A stretch of DNA of 64,000 nt from Bacillota bacterium (lineage in GTDB: Bacteria; Bacillota; Clostridia; DSM-8532): the NCBI GenBank assembly GCA_023443745.1, contig JAEZTB010000027.1, forward strand, positions 1-64,000, in the 5' to 3' direction. This document shows positions 1 to 8,618 of the stretch, piece by piece; the first letter of the stretch is position 1, and every line of letters starts with the position of its first letter. The position numbers and the translations under genes were made by a program. The notes below the pieces were generated by a model that was not told the DNA's origin, ran no database searches, and worked only from the letters and a program-made list of their open reading frames with translations.

Positions 1-21
1 CCATTGTTAATTCAATCCTCC
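1..21 (-). other. possible 5' end of a divergent gene leaving the window
   Basis: On the minus strand a GGAGG (17-21) is followed 12 nt later by ATG (4-2) at the very edge. The geometry would fit a gene divergent from the Rrf2 regulator, but only one further base is visible and the spacing is long. A perfect 8-bp hairpin (32-39 with 47-54) lies in its would-be leader and has no T-tract on either strand, so it does not look like a terminator. Confidence 0.25.
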
Positions 22-152
22 GCATTTTTTCACCCCATATCTTTTCTATGGGGTAATTATATACCGCTTCCTTTTGAGACAAAATCACTGACGACTTTTT
101 AAGACAATATCACAAACGGATCACAGATCAGGAAGATTATTGTATTTAATAG

Positions 153-181
153 TTGACAAGACTCATCTTGGGGTGTATATT
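153..181 (+). promoter_or_regulatory. sigma-A promoter of the Rrf2 regulator gene
   Basis: TTGACA at 153-158 and TATATT at 176-181 are separated by 17 nt, a near-consensus housekeeping promoter. It lies 55 nt before the regulator start and probably also drives metY and mnmA. Confidence 0.75.
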
Positions 182-193
182 AAATCAAAACAT

Positions 194-201
194 ATAGGAA
201 T
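194..201 (+). promoter_or_regulatory. candidate CymR-like operator element
   Basis: ATAGGAAT sits 12 nt after the -10 box, near the expected transcription start. The identical octamer occurs in the same place relative to the cysK promoter (3257-3264). Rrf2-family CymR represses cysteine genes in Bacillus and Staphylococcus, so an autoregulatory and regulon operator is a reasonable inference. The second half-site is not clear. Confidence 0.4.
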
Positions 202-235
202 ACTATGAATACTATTTATTATATAGGGAGGATTT

Positions 236-682
236 ATGAAGATTTCAACGAAAGGCCGGTATGGTCTGCGTGCCATGGTGGATCTTGCTGTTCATACAGA
301 TGGAGATCATGTGCCATTAAGTGCGGTGGCAGAGCGGCAGAATATCTCCATGAATTACCTTGAACAGGTTTTCGCGAGCCTCCGTAAAGCAGGCCTGGTT
401 AAAAGCGTAAAGGGGGCCCAGGGTGGATACATTCTGGCTCAGCAGCCATCAGCCATTAAAGTGGGAACCGTGTTAAGAGTTTTGGAGGGTCAGCTTTCTG
501 TTATTGATAGTGCAGAAAATCGTAATGTCGATAGCAAGAGCATTCAATACTGTCTTAAGATCCAGGTATGGGATAAAATGGATGCCTGTATCAATGAATT
601 GGTGGATTCCATTACCCTTGAGGATCTGGCCAATGATTACAAGCGACTCAATGGTATGGAAGCGATTATGTATTATATCTAG
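236..682 (+). CDS. Rrf2 family transcriptional regulator, CymR-like
   Basis: This 148-aa protein starts MKISTKGRYGLRAM, the typical Rrf2 opening, and has a winged helix over roughly residues 1-80 with the family pattern KGAQGGY near residue 60. IscR-type members carry three clustered cysteines for an Fe-S cluster. Here only two cysteines are visible, well separated in the C-terminal third, so a cluster-free CymR-like regulator is more likely. The start has a strong GGGAGG ribosome site. It is followed by metY and mnmA on the same strand, and cysK lies further on. In Bacillus, CymR uses CysK as corepressor, so the neighbourhood supports a cysteine/methionine regulator. The family is secure. 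The specific role is inferred from context. Confidence 0.85.
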   Translation: MKISTKGRYGLRAMVDLAVHTDGDHVPLSAVAERQNISMNYLEQVFASLRKAGLVKSVKGAQGGYILAQQPSAIKVGTVLRVLEGQLSVIDSAENRNVDSKSIQYCLKIQVWDKMDACINELVDSITLEDLANDYKRLNGMEAIMYYI

Positions 683-746
683 CTTTTTTTCAAAAGAAAC
701 ACGACAAAACTTATTGGATTAATATTTAAAGAAGGGATGTTTTTTT

Positions 747-2030
747 ATGAATCAAAAAAACTACAAGTTTGATACCCTGCAGGTCCACGCCGGCCAAAAG
801 CCTGATCCTACAACCGGTTCGAGGGCCGTTCCCATTTATCAGACTACCTCCTATGTTTTTGATAATATCGAGCATGCTGCCAATCTCTTTGCTCTTAAGG
901 AAACAGGCAATATTTACACCCGAATTATGAATCCCACCAACGATGTCTTCGAACAGAGAGTAGCTGCTTTGGAAGGTGGTGTGGGTGCACTGGCTGCAGC
1001 CTCAGGCTCGGCAGCTATTACTTATGCCATACTCAACATTGCCCAAACAGGGGATGAGATAGTTTCGGCCAGCACTTTATATGGAGGAACCTACAATCTG
1101 TTTTCCAACACCCTTCCAAAGATGGGGATCAAGACAATCTTTGTTAACCCTGATGACCCTGAGAATTTCAGAAAGGCCATTACTGATAAAACCCGCGCCC
1201 TTTATATTGAAAGCATCGGCAACCCGGGAATTAACCTCATAGATATTGAAAAAGTGGCTAAAATAGCTCATGACAACAGTATTCCTCTTATCTGCGACAA
1301 TACCTTTGGAACGCCTTACCTTCTTCGCCCCATAGATTTTGGTGCGGATATTGTGGTTCATTCTGCCACAAAGTTTATAGGCGGACATGGAACCTCCATT
1401 GGCGGTGTCCTTGTTGATTCAGGAAAATTTGACTGGTTGTCAAGCGGCAAATTCCCCGGTCTGACCGAACCCGATACCAGCTACCACGGTATACGCTATG
1501 CTCAGGACGTGGGGGCTGCCGCATATATTACAAAAGCGAGGGTTGCTCTGCTTCGTGATACCGGGGCGTGCCTGAGTCCCTTTAATGCCTTCTTGCTTCT
1601 TCAAGGCCTTGAAACCCTGTCTTTGCGCGTAGAGCGCCATGTGGCCAATACAAAGAAAATTGTTGAATTTTTAAAGGCACATGAGAAGGTCAGTTGGGTG
1701 AATTATCCCTCCCTGCCTGATAATAAATACTATGAATTGGCTAAGAAGTATCTGCCAAAGGGTGCAGGCTCCATCTTTACCTTCGGTGTGAAGGGTGGGC
1801 TTGAGGCTGGAAAGACTTTCATTGAAGGTCTTGAAATCTTCTCACTTTTGGCCAATGTAGCCGATGCCAAGTCCCTGGTCATTCACCCTGCAAGTACCAC
1901 CCATGCGCAGCTTAATGAAGAAGAACAGCGCTTTGCAGGCGTGACTCCCGATATGATCCGTCTTTCCATCGGTATTGAGGACGTGGAAGATTTGATTGAG
2001 GATTTGAACCAAGCACTGGCACGAGTATAA
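747..2030 (+). CDS. metY: O-acetylhomoserine sulfhydrylase (aminocarboxypropyltransferase)
   Basis: This 427-aa cytosolic PLP enzyme belongs to the Cys/Met metabolism class (fold type I). It would condense O-acetylhomoserine with sulfide to give homocysteine, the direct sulfhydrylation route to methionine. The opening (FDTLQVHAGQ) is the MetY signature, and the PLP lysine is K209 in SATKFIGGHG. The length of about 430 aa separates MetY from the shorter cystathionine synthases and lyases (about 380 aa). It lies 64 bp after the Rrf2 regulator and 14 bp before mnmA, which suggests one transcript. A cystathionine gamma-synthase-like activity is possible but less likely given the length and N-terminus. 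Confidence 0.93.
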   Translation: MNQKNYKFDTLQVHAGQKPDPTTGSRAVPIYQTTSYVFDNIEHAANLFALKETGNIYTRIMNPTNDVFEQRVAALEGGVGALAAASGSAAITYAILNIAQTGDEIVSASTLYGGTYNLFSNTLPKMGIKTIFVNPDDPENFRKAITDKTRALYIESIGNPGINLIDIEKVAKIAHDNSIPLICDNTFGTPYLLRPIDFGADIVVHSATKFIGGHGTSIGGVLVDSGKFDWLSSGKFPGLTEPDTSYHGIRYAQDVGAAAYITKARVALLRDTGACLSPFNAFLLLQGLETLSLRVERHVANTKKIVEFLKAHEKVSWVNYPSLPDNKYYELAKKYLPKGAGSIFTFGVKGGLEAGKTFIEGLEIFSLLANVADAKSLVIHPASTTHAQLNEEEQRFAGVTPDMIRLSIGIEDVEDLIEDLNQALARV

Positions 2031-2044
2031 AACTGGTGATAAAA

Positions 2045-3142
2045 ATGGAAAACGTTGAAAAGAAGAAGGTCTTGGTCGGCATGAGCGGTGGGGTGGACTC
2101 CAGTACCGCCGCCGCCATTCTGTTGGACCAAGGCTATGATGTATACGGAGCCACATTAAAGCTCTGGGATGCTGTGAATACCTGTGATAAAATGACAAGA
2201 ACCTGTTGCTCTCTTGAAGATGTGGAGGATGCCAGAGCTTCTGCCTTTAAGCTGGGTATTCCTTTTTATGTCTTGAATATGAAGCAGCTCTTTGAGGAAA
2301 AGGTGGTCCATTATTTCGTTGACTCATACCTGCATGGCGAGACACCTAATCCCTGTATCGCCTGCAACCAGTATGTCAAATTTCAAGCCATGCTGTATAA
2401 GGCCATGGCTCTTGACATGGATTATATAGCGACAGGGCATTATGCCAGGGTGCTTTATGATGAGACATCTGGGCGGTACCTCCTAAAGAAAGCCCTTGAT
2501 TTATCAAAGGACCAGAGTTATGTCCTTTACATGCTCACTCAGGAGCAACTGAAGAGATTACTGCTTCCTCTGGGTGATTACAAGAAGGCAGAAGTCAGAG
2601 ATATAGCTCAGGATAAGGGCTTAGTCAATGCCAGAAAACCTGACAGCCAGGACATCTGCTTTGTCCAAAATGGAAGCTATGTGGATTTTATTAAGGAATA
2701 TAAAGGAATTGATATTCCGGAAGGAACCTATGTAGATACAAAAGGCAGGGTGCTGGGCAAAAACAAGGGTATGGTTCATTATACGGTTGGTCAACGAAAG
2801 GGCCTGGGCATGAGCTTTGAGGAGCCGCGTTATGTCATTGGAAAAGACAGCCGGACCAATACCGTAACCCTGGGCTCAAAAGAGGAAGCCATGGTAACCA
2901 GTCTCATGGCCAGGGATATGAATTACATCCTTTATGAAAAACCAGATAAGGAGATGCCGGTGATGGCCCGAACCCGCTATTCACAAAAGGAAGAACCGGC
3001 AAGGCTTATTGCTCTTGAGGGGGCAAATGCCCGGATCGTTTTTGAAAAACCCCAAGCTTTTGTTGCACCAGGCCAGTCCGTAGTCCTCTATGAAGAGGAT
3101 TCAGTGGTAGGAGGCGGCATCATTACACAAGCCAACCCCTGA
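2045..3142 (+). CDS. mnmA: tRNA-specific 2-thiouridylase MnmA
   Basis: This protein adds sulfur to U34 of the Lys, Glu and Gln tRNAs, using ATP and a persulfide donor. The N-terminal PP-loop GMSGGVDSS binds ATP. The two catalytic cysteines are visible in PNPCIACN and SQDICFV. The length (365 aa) is normal. The ATG at 2045 is preferred because the family opens just before the KKVLVGMSGG strand. An in-frame GTG at 2036 would add three residues, and neither start has a clear ribosome site. Its position directly behind metY links tRNA thiolation to the sulfur operon, although no nifS/iscS desulfurase gene is visible here. Confidence 0.95.
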   Translation: MENVEKKKVLVGMSGGVDSSTAAAILLDQGYDVYGATLKLWDAVNTCDKMTRTCCSLEDVEDARASAFKLGIPFYVLNMKQLFEEKVVHYFVDSYLHGETPNPCIACNQYVKFQAMLYKAMALDMDYIATGHYARVLYDETSGRYLLKKALDLSKDQSYVLYMLTQEQLKRLLLPLGDYKKAEVRDIAQDKGLVNARKPDSQDICFVQNGSYVDFIKEYKGIDIPEGTYVDTKGRVLGKNKGMVHYTVGQRKGLGMSFEEPRYVIGKDSRTNTVTLGSKEEAMVTSLMARDMNYILYEKPDKEMPVMARTRYSQKEEPARLIALEGANARIVFEKPQAFVAPGQSVVLYEEDSVVGGGIITQANP

Positions 3143-3210
3143 AAAAGCCTAGGTTTTAGCATGAATTTGATAATACCTATTAAACCGATAAGAATAATTT
3201 TATTTAGTTC

Positions 3211-3239
3211 TTGACAATTAAAATAGTGAGGTTTATAAT
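3211..3239 (+). promoter_or_regulatory. sigma-A promoter of cysK
   Basis: TTGACA (3211-3216) and TATAAT (3234-3239) have perfect consensus boxes and a 17-nt spacer. Both lie inside the intergenic gap after mnmA, so cysK has its own strong promoter. Confidence 0.85.
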
Positions 3240-3256
3240 TTAATCATATTAAGTTG

Positions 3257-3264
3257 ATAGGAAT
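3257..3264 (+). promoter_or_regulatory. candidate CymR-like operator element before cysK
   Basis: ATAGGAAT occurs 17 nt after the cysK -10 box. It is the same octamer as at 194-201 before the Rrf2 gene. The shared position just past both transcription starts suggests a repressor site for the Rrf2 regulator. Confidence 0.4.
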
Positions 3265-3292
3265 TATCAGGTATAAATATGGAGGTATTCTT

Positions 3293-4225
3293 ATGAAAAT
3301 TGCAAAAAATCTTACCGACCTTATCGGCAATACCCCTCTATTAGAGCTCACCAATTATGAGAGGGAGCAGGGTATTGAAGCAACAATCTTAGGTAAGCTG
3401 GAATACTTTAATCCTTTGGGCAGTGTTAAGGACAGAATTGGCTATGCCATGATAAAGGATGCTGAAGAAAAAGGACTCATCAATAAAGATACGGTCATCA
3501 TTGAACCTACCAGCGGCAATACGGGAATCGCTCTTTCCTTTGTAGCAGCAGCTAAGGGATATAGACTCATCATTACTCTGCCTGAGACTTTCAGCTTGGA
3601 ACGAAGAAACATGATGAAGGCGCTGGGAGCTGAACTGATCTTAACACCCGGACCTGAAGGAATGGCCGGAGCCATCCGAAAGGCTGAGGAGCTTGCATCT
3701 GAGATTCCCAATTCCTTTATACCCCAGCAGTTTAAAAATCCTGCAAACCCTGAGATTCATCGTAAAACTACCGCAGAGGAGATATGGAATGACACTGACG
3801 GAGAGGTTGACATTTTTGTAGCCGGTGTTGGAACTGGAGGAACTGTTACCGGTGTCGGTGAGTTTTTAAAAAGCAGAAAACCCGGTGTTAAGGTTGTGGC
3901 CGTTGAACCCTTTGACTCCGCTGTTTTATCGGGTGAACCCAAGGGGCCCCATAAGATTCAGGGAATCGGTGCCGGCTTTGTACCCGATGTGTTGAACAGG
4001 AGTGTCCTGGACGAAATTATCAAGGTTAAGAATGAAGAAGCCTTCCTGGCCTCGCGGAAGATTGCAAAAACCGAAGGCTTACTTGTAGGTATTTCAAGCG
4101 GCGCAGCCATTCATGCAGCCACCGTTCTTGCCAAGAGACCCGAAAACAAGGGCAAGAATATTGTGGTGATCCTGCCTGATACAGGTGAACGTTACCTGTC
4201 AACGGCCTTGTTCACCGAAGAATAG
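3293..4225 (+). CDS. cysK: cysteine synthase A (O-acetylserine sulfhydrylase)
   Basis: This 310-aa fold-type II PLP enzyme makes cysteine from O-acetylserine and sulfide. The PLP lysine is K46 in GSVKDRI. The substrate loop TSGNTGI and the phosphate-binding glycine loop GTGGTVTGVG are intact. The ATG at 3293 is chosen because it follows GGAGG (3281-3285) by 7 nt. An upstream in-frame TTG at 3254 would add 13 residues without a ribosome site. It is monocistronic, between its own promoter and a bidirectional terminator. No serine acetyltransferase gene is nearby. Confidence 0.95.
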   Translation: MKIAKNLTDLIGNTPLLELTNYEREQGIEATILGKLEYFNPLGSVKDRIGYAMIKDAEEKGLINKDTVIIEPTSGNTGIALSFVAAAKGYRLIITLPETFSLERRNMMKALGAELILTPGPEGMAGAIRKAEELASEIPNSFIPQQFKNPANPEIHRKTTAEEIWNDTDGEVDIFVAGVGTGGTVTGVGEFLKSRKPGVKVVAVEPFDSAVLSGEPKGPHKIQGIGAGFVPDVLNRSVLDEIIKVKNEEAFLASRKIAKTEGLLVGISSGAAIHAATVLAKRPENKGKNIVVILPDTGERYLSTALFTEE

Positions 4226-4266
4226 ATCACATAAAGCCCTCAAAAGCTATACCCTCAATCATAGAA

Positions 4267-4323
4267 AAATGTGCCGTTTAAGAATTTCGTTATTTATAGG
4301 AGTTCTTAAGGGCACATTTCTTT
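4267..4323. terminator. bidirectional terminator between cysK and the lipoprotein gene
   Basis: A long imperfect hairpin pairs AAATGTGCC (4267-4275) with GGCACATTT (4311-4319) and TTAAGAA (4278-4284) with TTCTTAA (4303-4309). It is followed by CTTTT on the plus strand and by a T-rich run on the minus strand, as expected between convergent genes. Confidence 0.75.
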
Positions 4324-4338
4324 TATGTTGATCTGAGG

Positions 4339-5298
4339 CTATTGATCGATTTTATACAGCCAGAAACCATTGAGATCAATGCTATTCTCATCAGGGTTAT
4401 AATTGCTAATAAAATCATAGCTCGGTGTATCAAGCTTCATGTTTTTGTGGACCAGCTTAAAAGGGGTTCCTTCATAGAGGGTTTCATAGGTATCATAGCA
4501 GAAGATGGTGTTTCCTAGAATCTTATATTTGCCTTTGCATTGGATAAGCTTATCAGTAAAGCCTCCCACCGTCACCATCAGAAGACGATAGGTGCCATCC
4601 TCTTTGAATTCATAGCCCATTGCATATGAGGATAAAGACCCTGCTCCTGCAACAGTGCTTTCATAAAGTGTAAAAATGTCGGTATGGGTATCCGACCAGT
4701 TTCCCACCAGTAAGTCTTCAGGAAAGCTCTCCTGGCTGTGAAGAATAGTAACATTGTATTTCCGGTCATAGGTCTCGGTAAGCTTAAGTACTTCAGCAAT
4801 CAGATTAATAGGAATAAAGAGCTTATCGTTAATAGTTTTTGGGGACACACCCATGTCGATAGGCTCGTCACTGTTATTAACATACGCCTCCTGGCTTCCC
4901 TCAACCATATCAATCTTCAGGATAATCTCATCCTGATCCGACCAAGTCATGGTAATCTGTCCGTTGTCGGTAGTAAGCTCGGGATAGGAGGTAGATGCAT
5001 AGGGAATCTTGAAGGGATAGGTGATGATTTCGCTGTCCAGCAGAATATACGTTGAATTGCCGTGCTCCTCCAGGATGAAATCCTCAGATGCGACAGAAAA
5101 ATCATTGATGACAAGATTCTCATAAGCTCCCTTTTTGCTTTTGTTCTTATTAAGAATAGATGATGACTTTCTAGTTTCCTTTCTGTCCGACTTCTCATCT
5201 TCATCGTCATTCTGTGAAAGACTGCAGGCTGTTAAGGAAAAGGCCATAACAAAGGCTAACATGACATGGACTAAACGACACCAAATGCTTTTACGCAT
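4339..5298 (-). CDS. lipoprotein with a copper amine oxidase N-terminal-like segment
   Basis: This 319-aa protein has a basic, hydrophobic N-terminus and a lipobox (SLTAC), so it should be a lipid-anchored extracellular protein. After a charged, low-complexity linker (residues about 25-60) comes a region of the stalk fold often called Cu amine oxidase N-terminal: a pattern ending LFIPINLIAEVL, then a Tyr/Asn-rich strand. This is a substrate-free wall-associated module in Clostridia and shows no oxidase activity by itself. The C-terminal third has no recognised family. ATG 5298 follows GGGAGG with correct spacing, so the 12 extra upstream residues of the open frame are rejected. It is the last gene of a minus-strand set with the two TIR-type proteins, 47 bp behind the second. 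Confidence 0.75.
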   Translation of the reverse strand: MRKSIWCRLVHVMLAFVMAFSLTACSLSQNDDEDEKSDRKETRKSSSILNKNKSKKGAYENLVINDFSVASEDFILEEHGNSTYILLDSEIITYPFKIPYASTSYPELTTDNGQITMTWSDQDEIILKIDMVEGSQEAYVNNSDEPIDMGVSPKTINDKLFIPINLIAEVLKLTETYDRKYNVTILHSQESFPEDLLVGNWSDTHTDIFTLYESTVAGAGSLSSYAMGYEFKEDGTYRLLMVTVGGFTDKLIQCKGKYKILGNTIFCYDTYETLYEGTPFKLVHKNMKLDTPSYDFISNYNPDENSIDLNGFWLYKIDQ

Positions 5299-5345
5299 AC
5301 AAGGACCTCCCGGATTTATACTGCAATAGTGCAAAACTAAAAAAA

Positions 5346-7160
5346 TTACTTTTCGGTCAAGAAGCTTGCTCTCAAGCGTAATAAATCCTCTGTATCCCGG
5401 CCTCTGATGCTGAAAAGCTCCATATCCTGCAATAGTCTTTCAACAGTTGACACCTTTTCTTGGATAAGGGCATCAATTATTGCGAGAGACTCTTCATAAC
5501 GGCCACTAAAAAGCAGGCTATATGCGTAGGTGCGGCGCACGAAGATGTCTGATGGATTAGCACTGTAAGCCTCGGAAGCAATATTAAGGGCTTCTTCTCG
5601 TTTGCTTTCATCAGCATAAAGTAAATCGTACATGGCATACATGCAAAGGTAAATTGGATCGAATTCGGGGAGTGATTCTCGGACAAGCTTATCTGCTTCG
5701 GCCACGCTCAATCTTAAATAGTATTCAGCATCATCATCTTTTTTCAAAAACGCCAGATTTCTGCCAAGGTTATAAGCTCCCGATACATAATTCTTATGGC
5801 TTAACCCATCTGGAGATTCTTCATAGAGAGATTGATACTGGGACATAGCCTGAGAATTGTAGCGCTCGGCACGCTTGTAATCCTTGGCCGATAACAGGCA
5901 CGAACCTGCTGATGAGGCCAGATCGGCAAGGGTCTTTCGATTTTCATGAGAAGGGGCTTTTCCCATGATTTTTTTACGCAGATCCATTTCCTCTATAAAC
6001 AGTTCTGCCGCATTTTTATAGTCGCCCTTTAAATAAAAGCAGACAGCTAAATTGTTCAAACAGTCGGCTCGGCTTGCCGGATGATCGGCACCGGGCTCTT
6101 TTTCGTTCAGTTCTTTATAGACATCCGCAGCTTTTTCAAGCAAAACTACCGCGTTTTCCCATTTGCTCATGGACTGCATATAAAGTCCCGCTATATTGTA
6201 GCTTATGGCCAATTCCTTGATAACGGTTAAGTCTGTGCTGTCTTCTGCCAGATCTTCAAAAAGGATAATGGCCTTAAGAGCTGCTTCGGAGGCCTTGTCA
6301 TGCTCACCCTCCATCAAATAGGCTCGTGCAAGGCTTAAGTAATTATTCCCTTTATCTGTCAGGGTCTTTTCTGAAGGGCCGTCAATAGCCATCATGCGAT
6401 CCATATACTCAATATTGGCCGAAAGAATGGCAGCAAGGGCTCCGGAAGCGCCCGGCAGAGAATCCACAGCCTTAGTCAGATCAAAGGTAATGCTGTTAAT
6501 CACGTCATGAATGACCAATTCCTCTCGCTGAGCGAACAGATTATAGTAAGAGGCCTTGCTCCACTGATAGAGGGAATAAATGCCGGAGGCAAACAGAAAA
6601 AGGGATAATATCGCTGCAGCAAAAAAAGAACGGCGAAGCCTGCGTCTTCCGACAGCAATACGAAGAGGATCAGAGGGTGTGTCGGTTGCCGCTGCCACGA
6701 CTTTCAGTAGCTCCTTCCCAAGCTTTTTGTTGCTTTGATCACTTCTTGCCTGAATTCGCAATGTCCGGTTTTCGATGCCCGGAACAAGTCGTAGTGAGGG
6801 GGGGAAGGAATTTTCAGCATCTCCTTCAATAAGGAGAGAAAAGATCTTGTCTGAGCGACCGAGTTCCATAAAAGTGCGAACCTCTCGATCCACCCACTGG
6901 GATTGGGACGTATCCGGCGAGCAAATGACCAGAAGAATACGAGAGTTCTTAAGTGCTTCTCCAATGGTATCACTTAAAACACCGGCAGCCGGAAGCTCGT
7001 CATCGTCACGAAAAACTCTTTTAATATCAGCCTGCTTATATTTCCTCGGGGGCTTAAAGGTTTCCAGAAGGGTATGCACTTTCTTGCATATTTTACTATC
7101 CCGGGGCTTGTGGCGGTAGCTTAAGAAAACCTCATAATGTTGAACAGCATTTAAATCCAT
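5346..7160 (-). CDS. TIR domain - transmembrane - TPR protein
   Basis: In this 604-aa protein, residues 8-130 form a Toll/interleukin-1 receptor domain. It opens with YEVFLSYRH, and the RDDDELPAAG loop follows. The strand LLVICSP leads to QWVDREV, whose Glu (about residue 93) occupies the place of the catalytic Glu of NAD-cleaving TIR enzymes such as SARM1. A basic RRRLRR patch and one membrane helix (about 178-198) follow. The remainder, about 270-600, is a run of TPR-like helical pairs. The ATG at 7160 is preferred to GTG 7166 because AGGGGG is then 7 nt away. It starts 15 bp after the TIR-like/PDZ gene, so the two are surely cotranscribed. It could serve in signalling or defence. The sequence does not settle which. 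Confidence 0.8.
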   Translation of the reverse strand: MDLNAVQHYEVFLSYRHKPRDSKICKKVHTLLETFKPPRKYKQADIKRVFRDDDELPAAGVLSDTIGEALKNSRILLVICSPDTSQSQWVDREVRTFMELGRSDKIFSLLIEGDAENSFPPSLRLVPGIENRTLRIQARSDQSNKKLGKELLKVVAAATDTPSDPLRIAVGRRRLRRSFFAAAILSLFLFASGIYSLYQWSKASYYNLFAQREELVIHDVINSITFDLTKAVDSLPGASGALAAILSANIEYMDRMMAIDGPSEKTLTDKGNNYLSLARAYLMEGEHDKASEAALKAIILFEDLAEDSTDLTVIKELAISYNIAGLYMQSMSKWENAVVLLEKAADVYKELNEKEPGADHPASRADCLNNLAVCFYLKGDYKNAAELFIEEMDLRKKIMGKAPSHENRKTLADLASSAGSCLLSAKDYKRAERYNSQAMSQYQSLYEESPDGLSHKNYVSGAYNLGRNLAFLKKDDDAEYYLRLSVAEADKLVRESLPEFDPIYLCMYAMYDLLYADESKREEALNIASEAYSANPSDIFVRRTYAYSLLFSGRYEESLAIIDALIQEKVSTVERLLQDMELFSIRGRDTEDLLRLRASFLTEK

Positions 7161-7175
7161 GGCCACACCCCCTTT

Positions 7176-8480
7176 CTAGAGCTCTTCGCTTTCAAATTTC
7201 AAATCCTCAGGTTTTATATCCAGGGTAAGCTCTTTAAGGCTTTCTCCTTCAAGCCTGAGTACGATTATTTCCGTTGCTTTATCCTGAGGAAGATAAGAGT
7301 AGACATGATACTGGAATTGAACAAAGCTTCTGAATTTAAAGCCTTTTGCGGAAACGATGATGTCTCCGCTTAAAAGGCCGTCACAAGCCCTGGAAGTTTC
7401 ATCACTGATGGACCTAACCCATATACCGCAGGGATAGAGGGAAGCGGGAACTTTCTTTGCAAACGGGCGGGAAGCAGCCCGGAATTCTTCTCCGCCTTGC
7501 TCCATTTTAAGTGAGACCTCCCTATAGGCTTCTACCGCTTCGTCTTTTCTATCGAGATAACGCAGGATTTTGGCCTTTTTCCGGGCTTGCTCCATGTCGT
7601 CCGATTCATCGGAATGGATAAGATTGTCGACTGGCAGCAGGGTGATATAGCTGCTGTCGGCAACCCGGAGCTTTTCCAGACTGTCGAGGAGTAGTCCATT
7701 TACCAAAGGAAGGGCTTCCGGAATATCCTTGAAGAGAGTGGGATAATTCTCACACATATCAGCCAATAAATCCTTGGAAATTTGAGCTTTTTGGGTAGCT
7801 CTATCAATTTGATGCTCCGAATTAATCCAAAGATAGGTAAAGAACGTGCCCAAAATAATAGGTACCGCAAGAACAATGGCAGCAAGGAGCTGGACTCTCC
7901 GCCGCATTCTTTTTTCATGTCGTTGCTCCAGGGTGTCAAAGCTTGCTCCGATTAGCGCGGCCACTACTTTTATACGGGCATGATGAATAAGGGAAAGGGA
8001 GGTCTTATGATCCTTTGCCCTCATATCAACAGCCAATGGCTCGATAATTTCTTTAACAGACTGAGTTGTTCCGTCAAAAAAAGTTATTATGCTGATTCGC
8101 TCTTCAAAGAACTCAGGAGGAAAGGCATTTTGAGGTTCGCCTTCCAGGAGTATGGGTAGTATGAAGGCCCGGCCCTTGTTAGCCATAAAGAATTGAATGA
8201 CTTGACGTATATTTTGGGCTTCACGGGCTTGTCCCGTGCAGAATATCAAAAGCCACCTGCAGCGCTTTAAAAGACTCTCCTGCTCAGGGGTCAGCAACCC
8301 GTCAGAGGGAATCCCCATGAGATAAGCCCTTTGATAGGATTCCACCCTTTCAAGCTTCTGTACATTTTTCGGCAGCCTGTAGGAAGCCACTTCGGAGACA
8401 AGTCTTTCAGCAAGAGCTCGATTCGAAGGCAGTTCTATGAAGCAAATGCAGTAATCATAATCATCCATCATATCAATCAT
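7176..8480 (-). CDS. degenerate TIR-like - transmembrane - PDZ-like protein
   Basis: In this 434-aa protein, residues 8-150 follow the same order as the TIR domain of the next gene: a short N-terminal strand (DYDYCICFI), then WLLIFCTG, then ILPILLEGE...NAFPPEF, which mirrors the neighbour's LLIEGDAENSFPP. At the place of the neighbour's WVDRE the sequence is NIRQV, so the aromatic residue and the catalytic Glu are missing. A basic stretch (KRMRRR) and a membrane helix (about 197-218) follow. The C-terminus (about 345-425) has a PDZ-like pattern around GLLSGDIIVSAKG, as in membrane-tethered PDZ modules. It is probably a non-catalytic partner. The start has only a weak ribosome site, and a second ATG lies three codons in. 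Confidence 0.65.
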   Translation of the reverse strand: MIDMMDDYDYCICFIELPSNRALAERLVSEVASYRLPKNVQKLERVESYQRAYLMGIPSDGLLTPEQESLLKRCRWLLIFCTGQAREAQNIRQVIQFFMANKGRAFILPILLEGEPQNAFPPEFFEERISIITFFDGTTQSVKEIIEPLAVDMRAKDHKTSLSLIHHARIKVVAALIGASFDTLEQRHEKRMRRRVQLLAAIVLAVPIILGTFFTYLWINSEHQIDRATQKAQISKDLLADMCENYPTLFKDIPEALPLVNGLLLDSLEKLRVADSSYITLLPVDNLIHSDESDDMEQARKKAKILRYLDRKDEAVEAYREVSLKMEQGGEEFRAASRPFAKKVPASLYPCGIWVRSISDETSRACDGLLSGDIIVSAKGFKFRSFVQFQYHVYSYLPQDKATEIIVLRLEGESLKELTLDIKPEDLKFESEEL

Positions 8481-8618
8481 GCCTATTCCCTAGACCTCAT
8501 TTAGCGTATGCAAAACATAAGCTGATAAAGAATATAGCAATAAAAGGTAATACTGATAATTATACAGAAAAGGAAAAGAAAAGTAAAAGGGTAATCCTAT
8601 TACGATAGTAACGAGTTG

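Noticed and set aside
504..722. 72-codon frame overlapping the Rrf2 regulator gene
   Set aside because: An out-of-frame shadow inside a clear gene, without ribosome site.
682..747. T-box or SAM riboswitch before metY
   Set aside because: The gap is only 64 bp and has neither the T-box bulge sequence nor SAM aptamer blocks. The cysK leader was checked too, with the same result.
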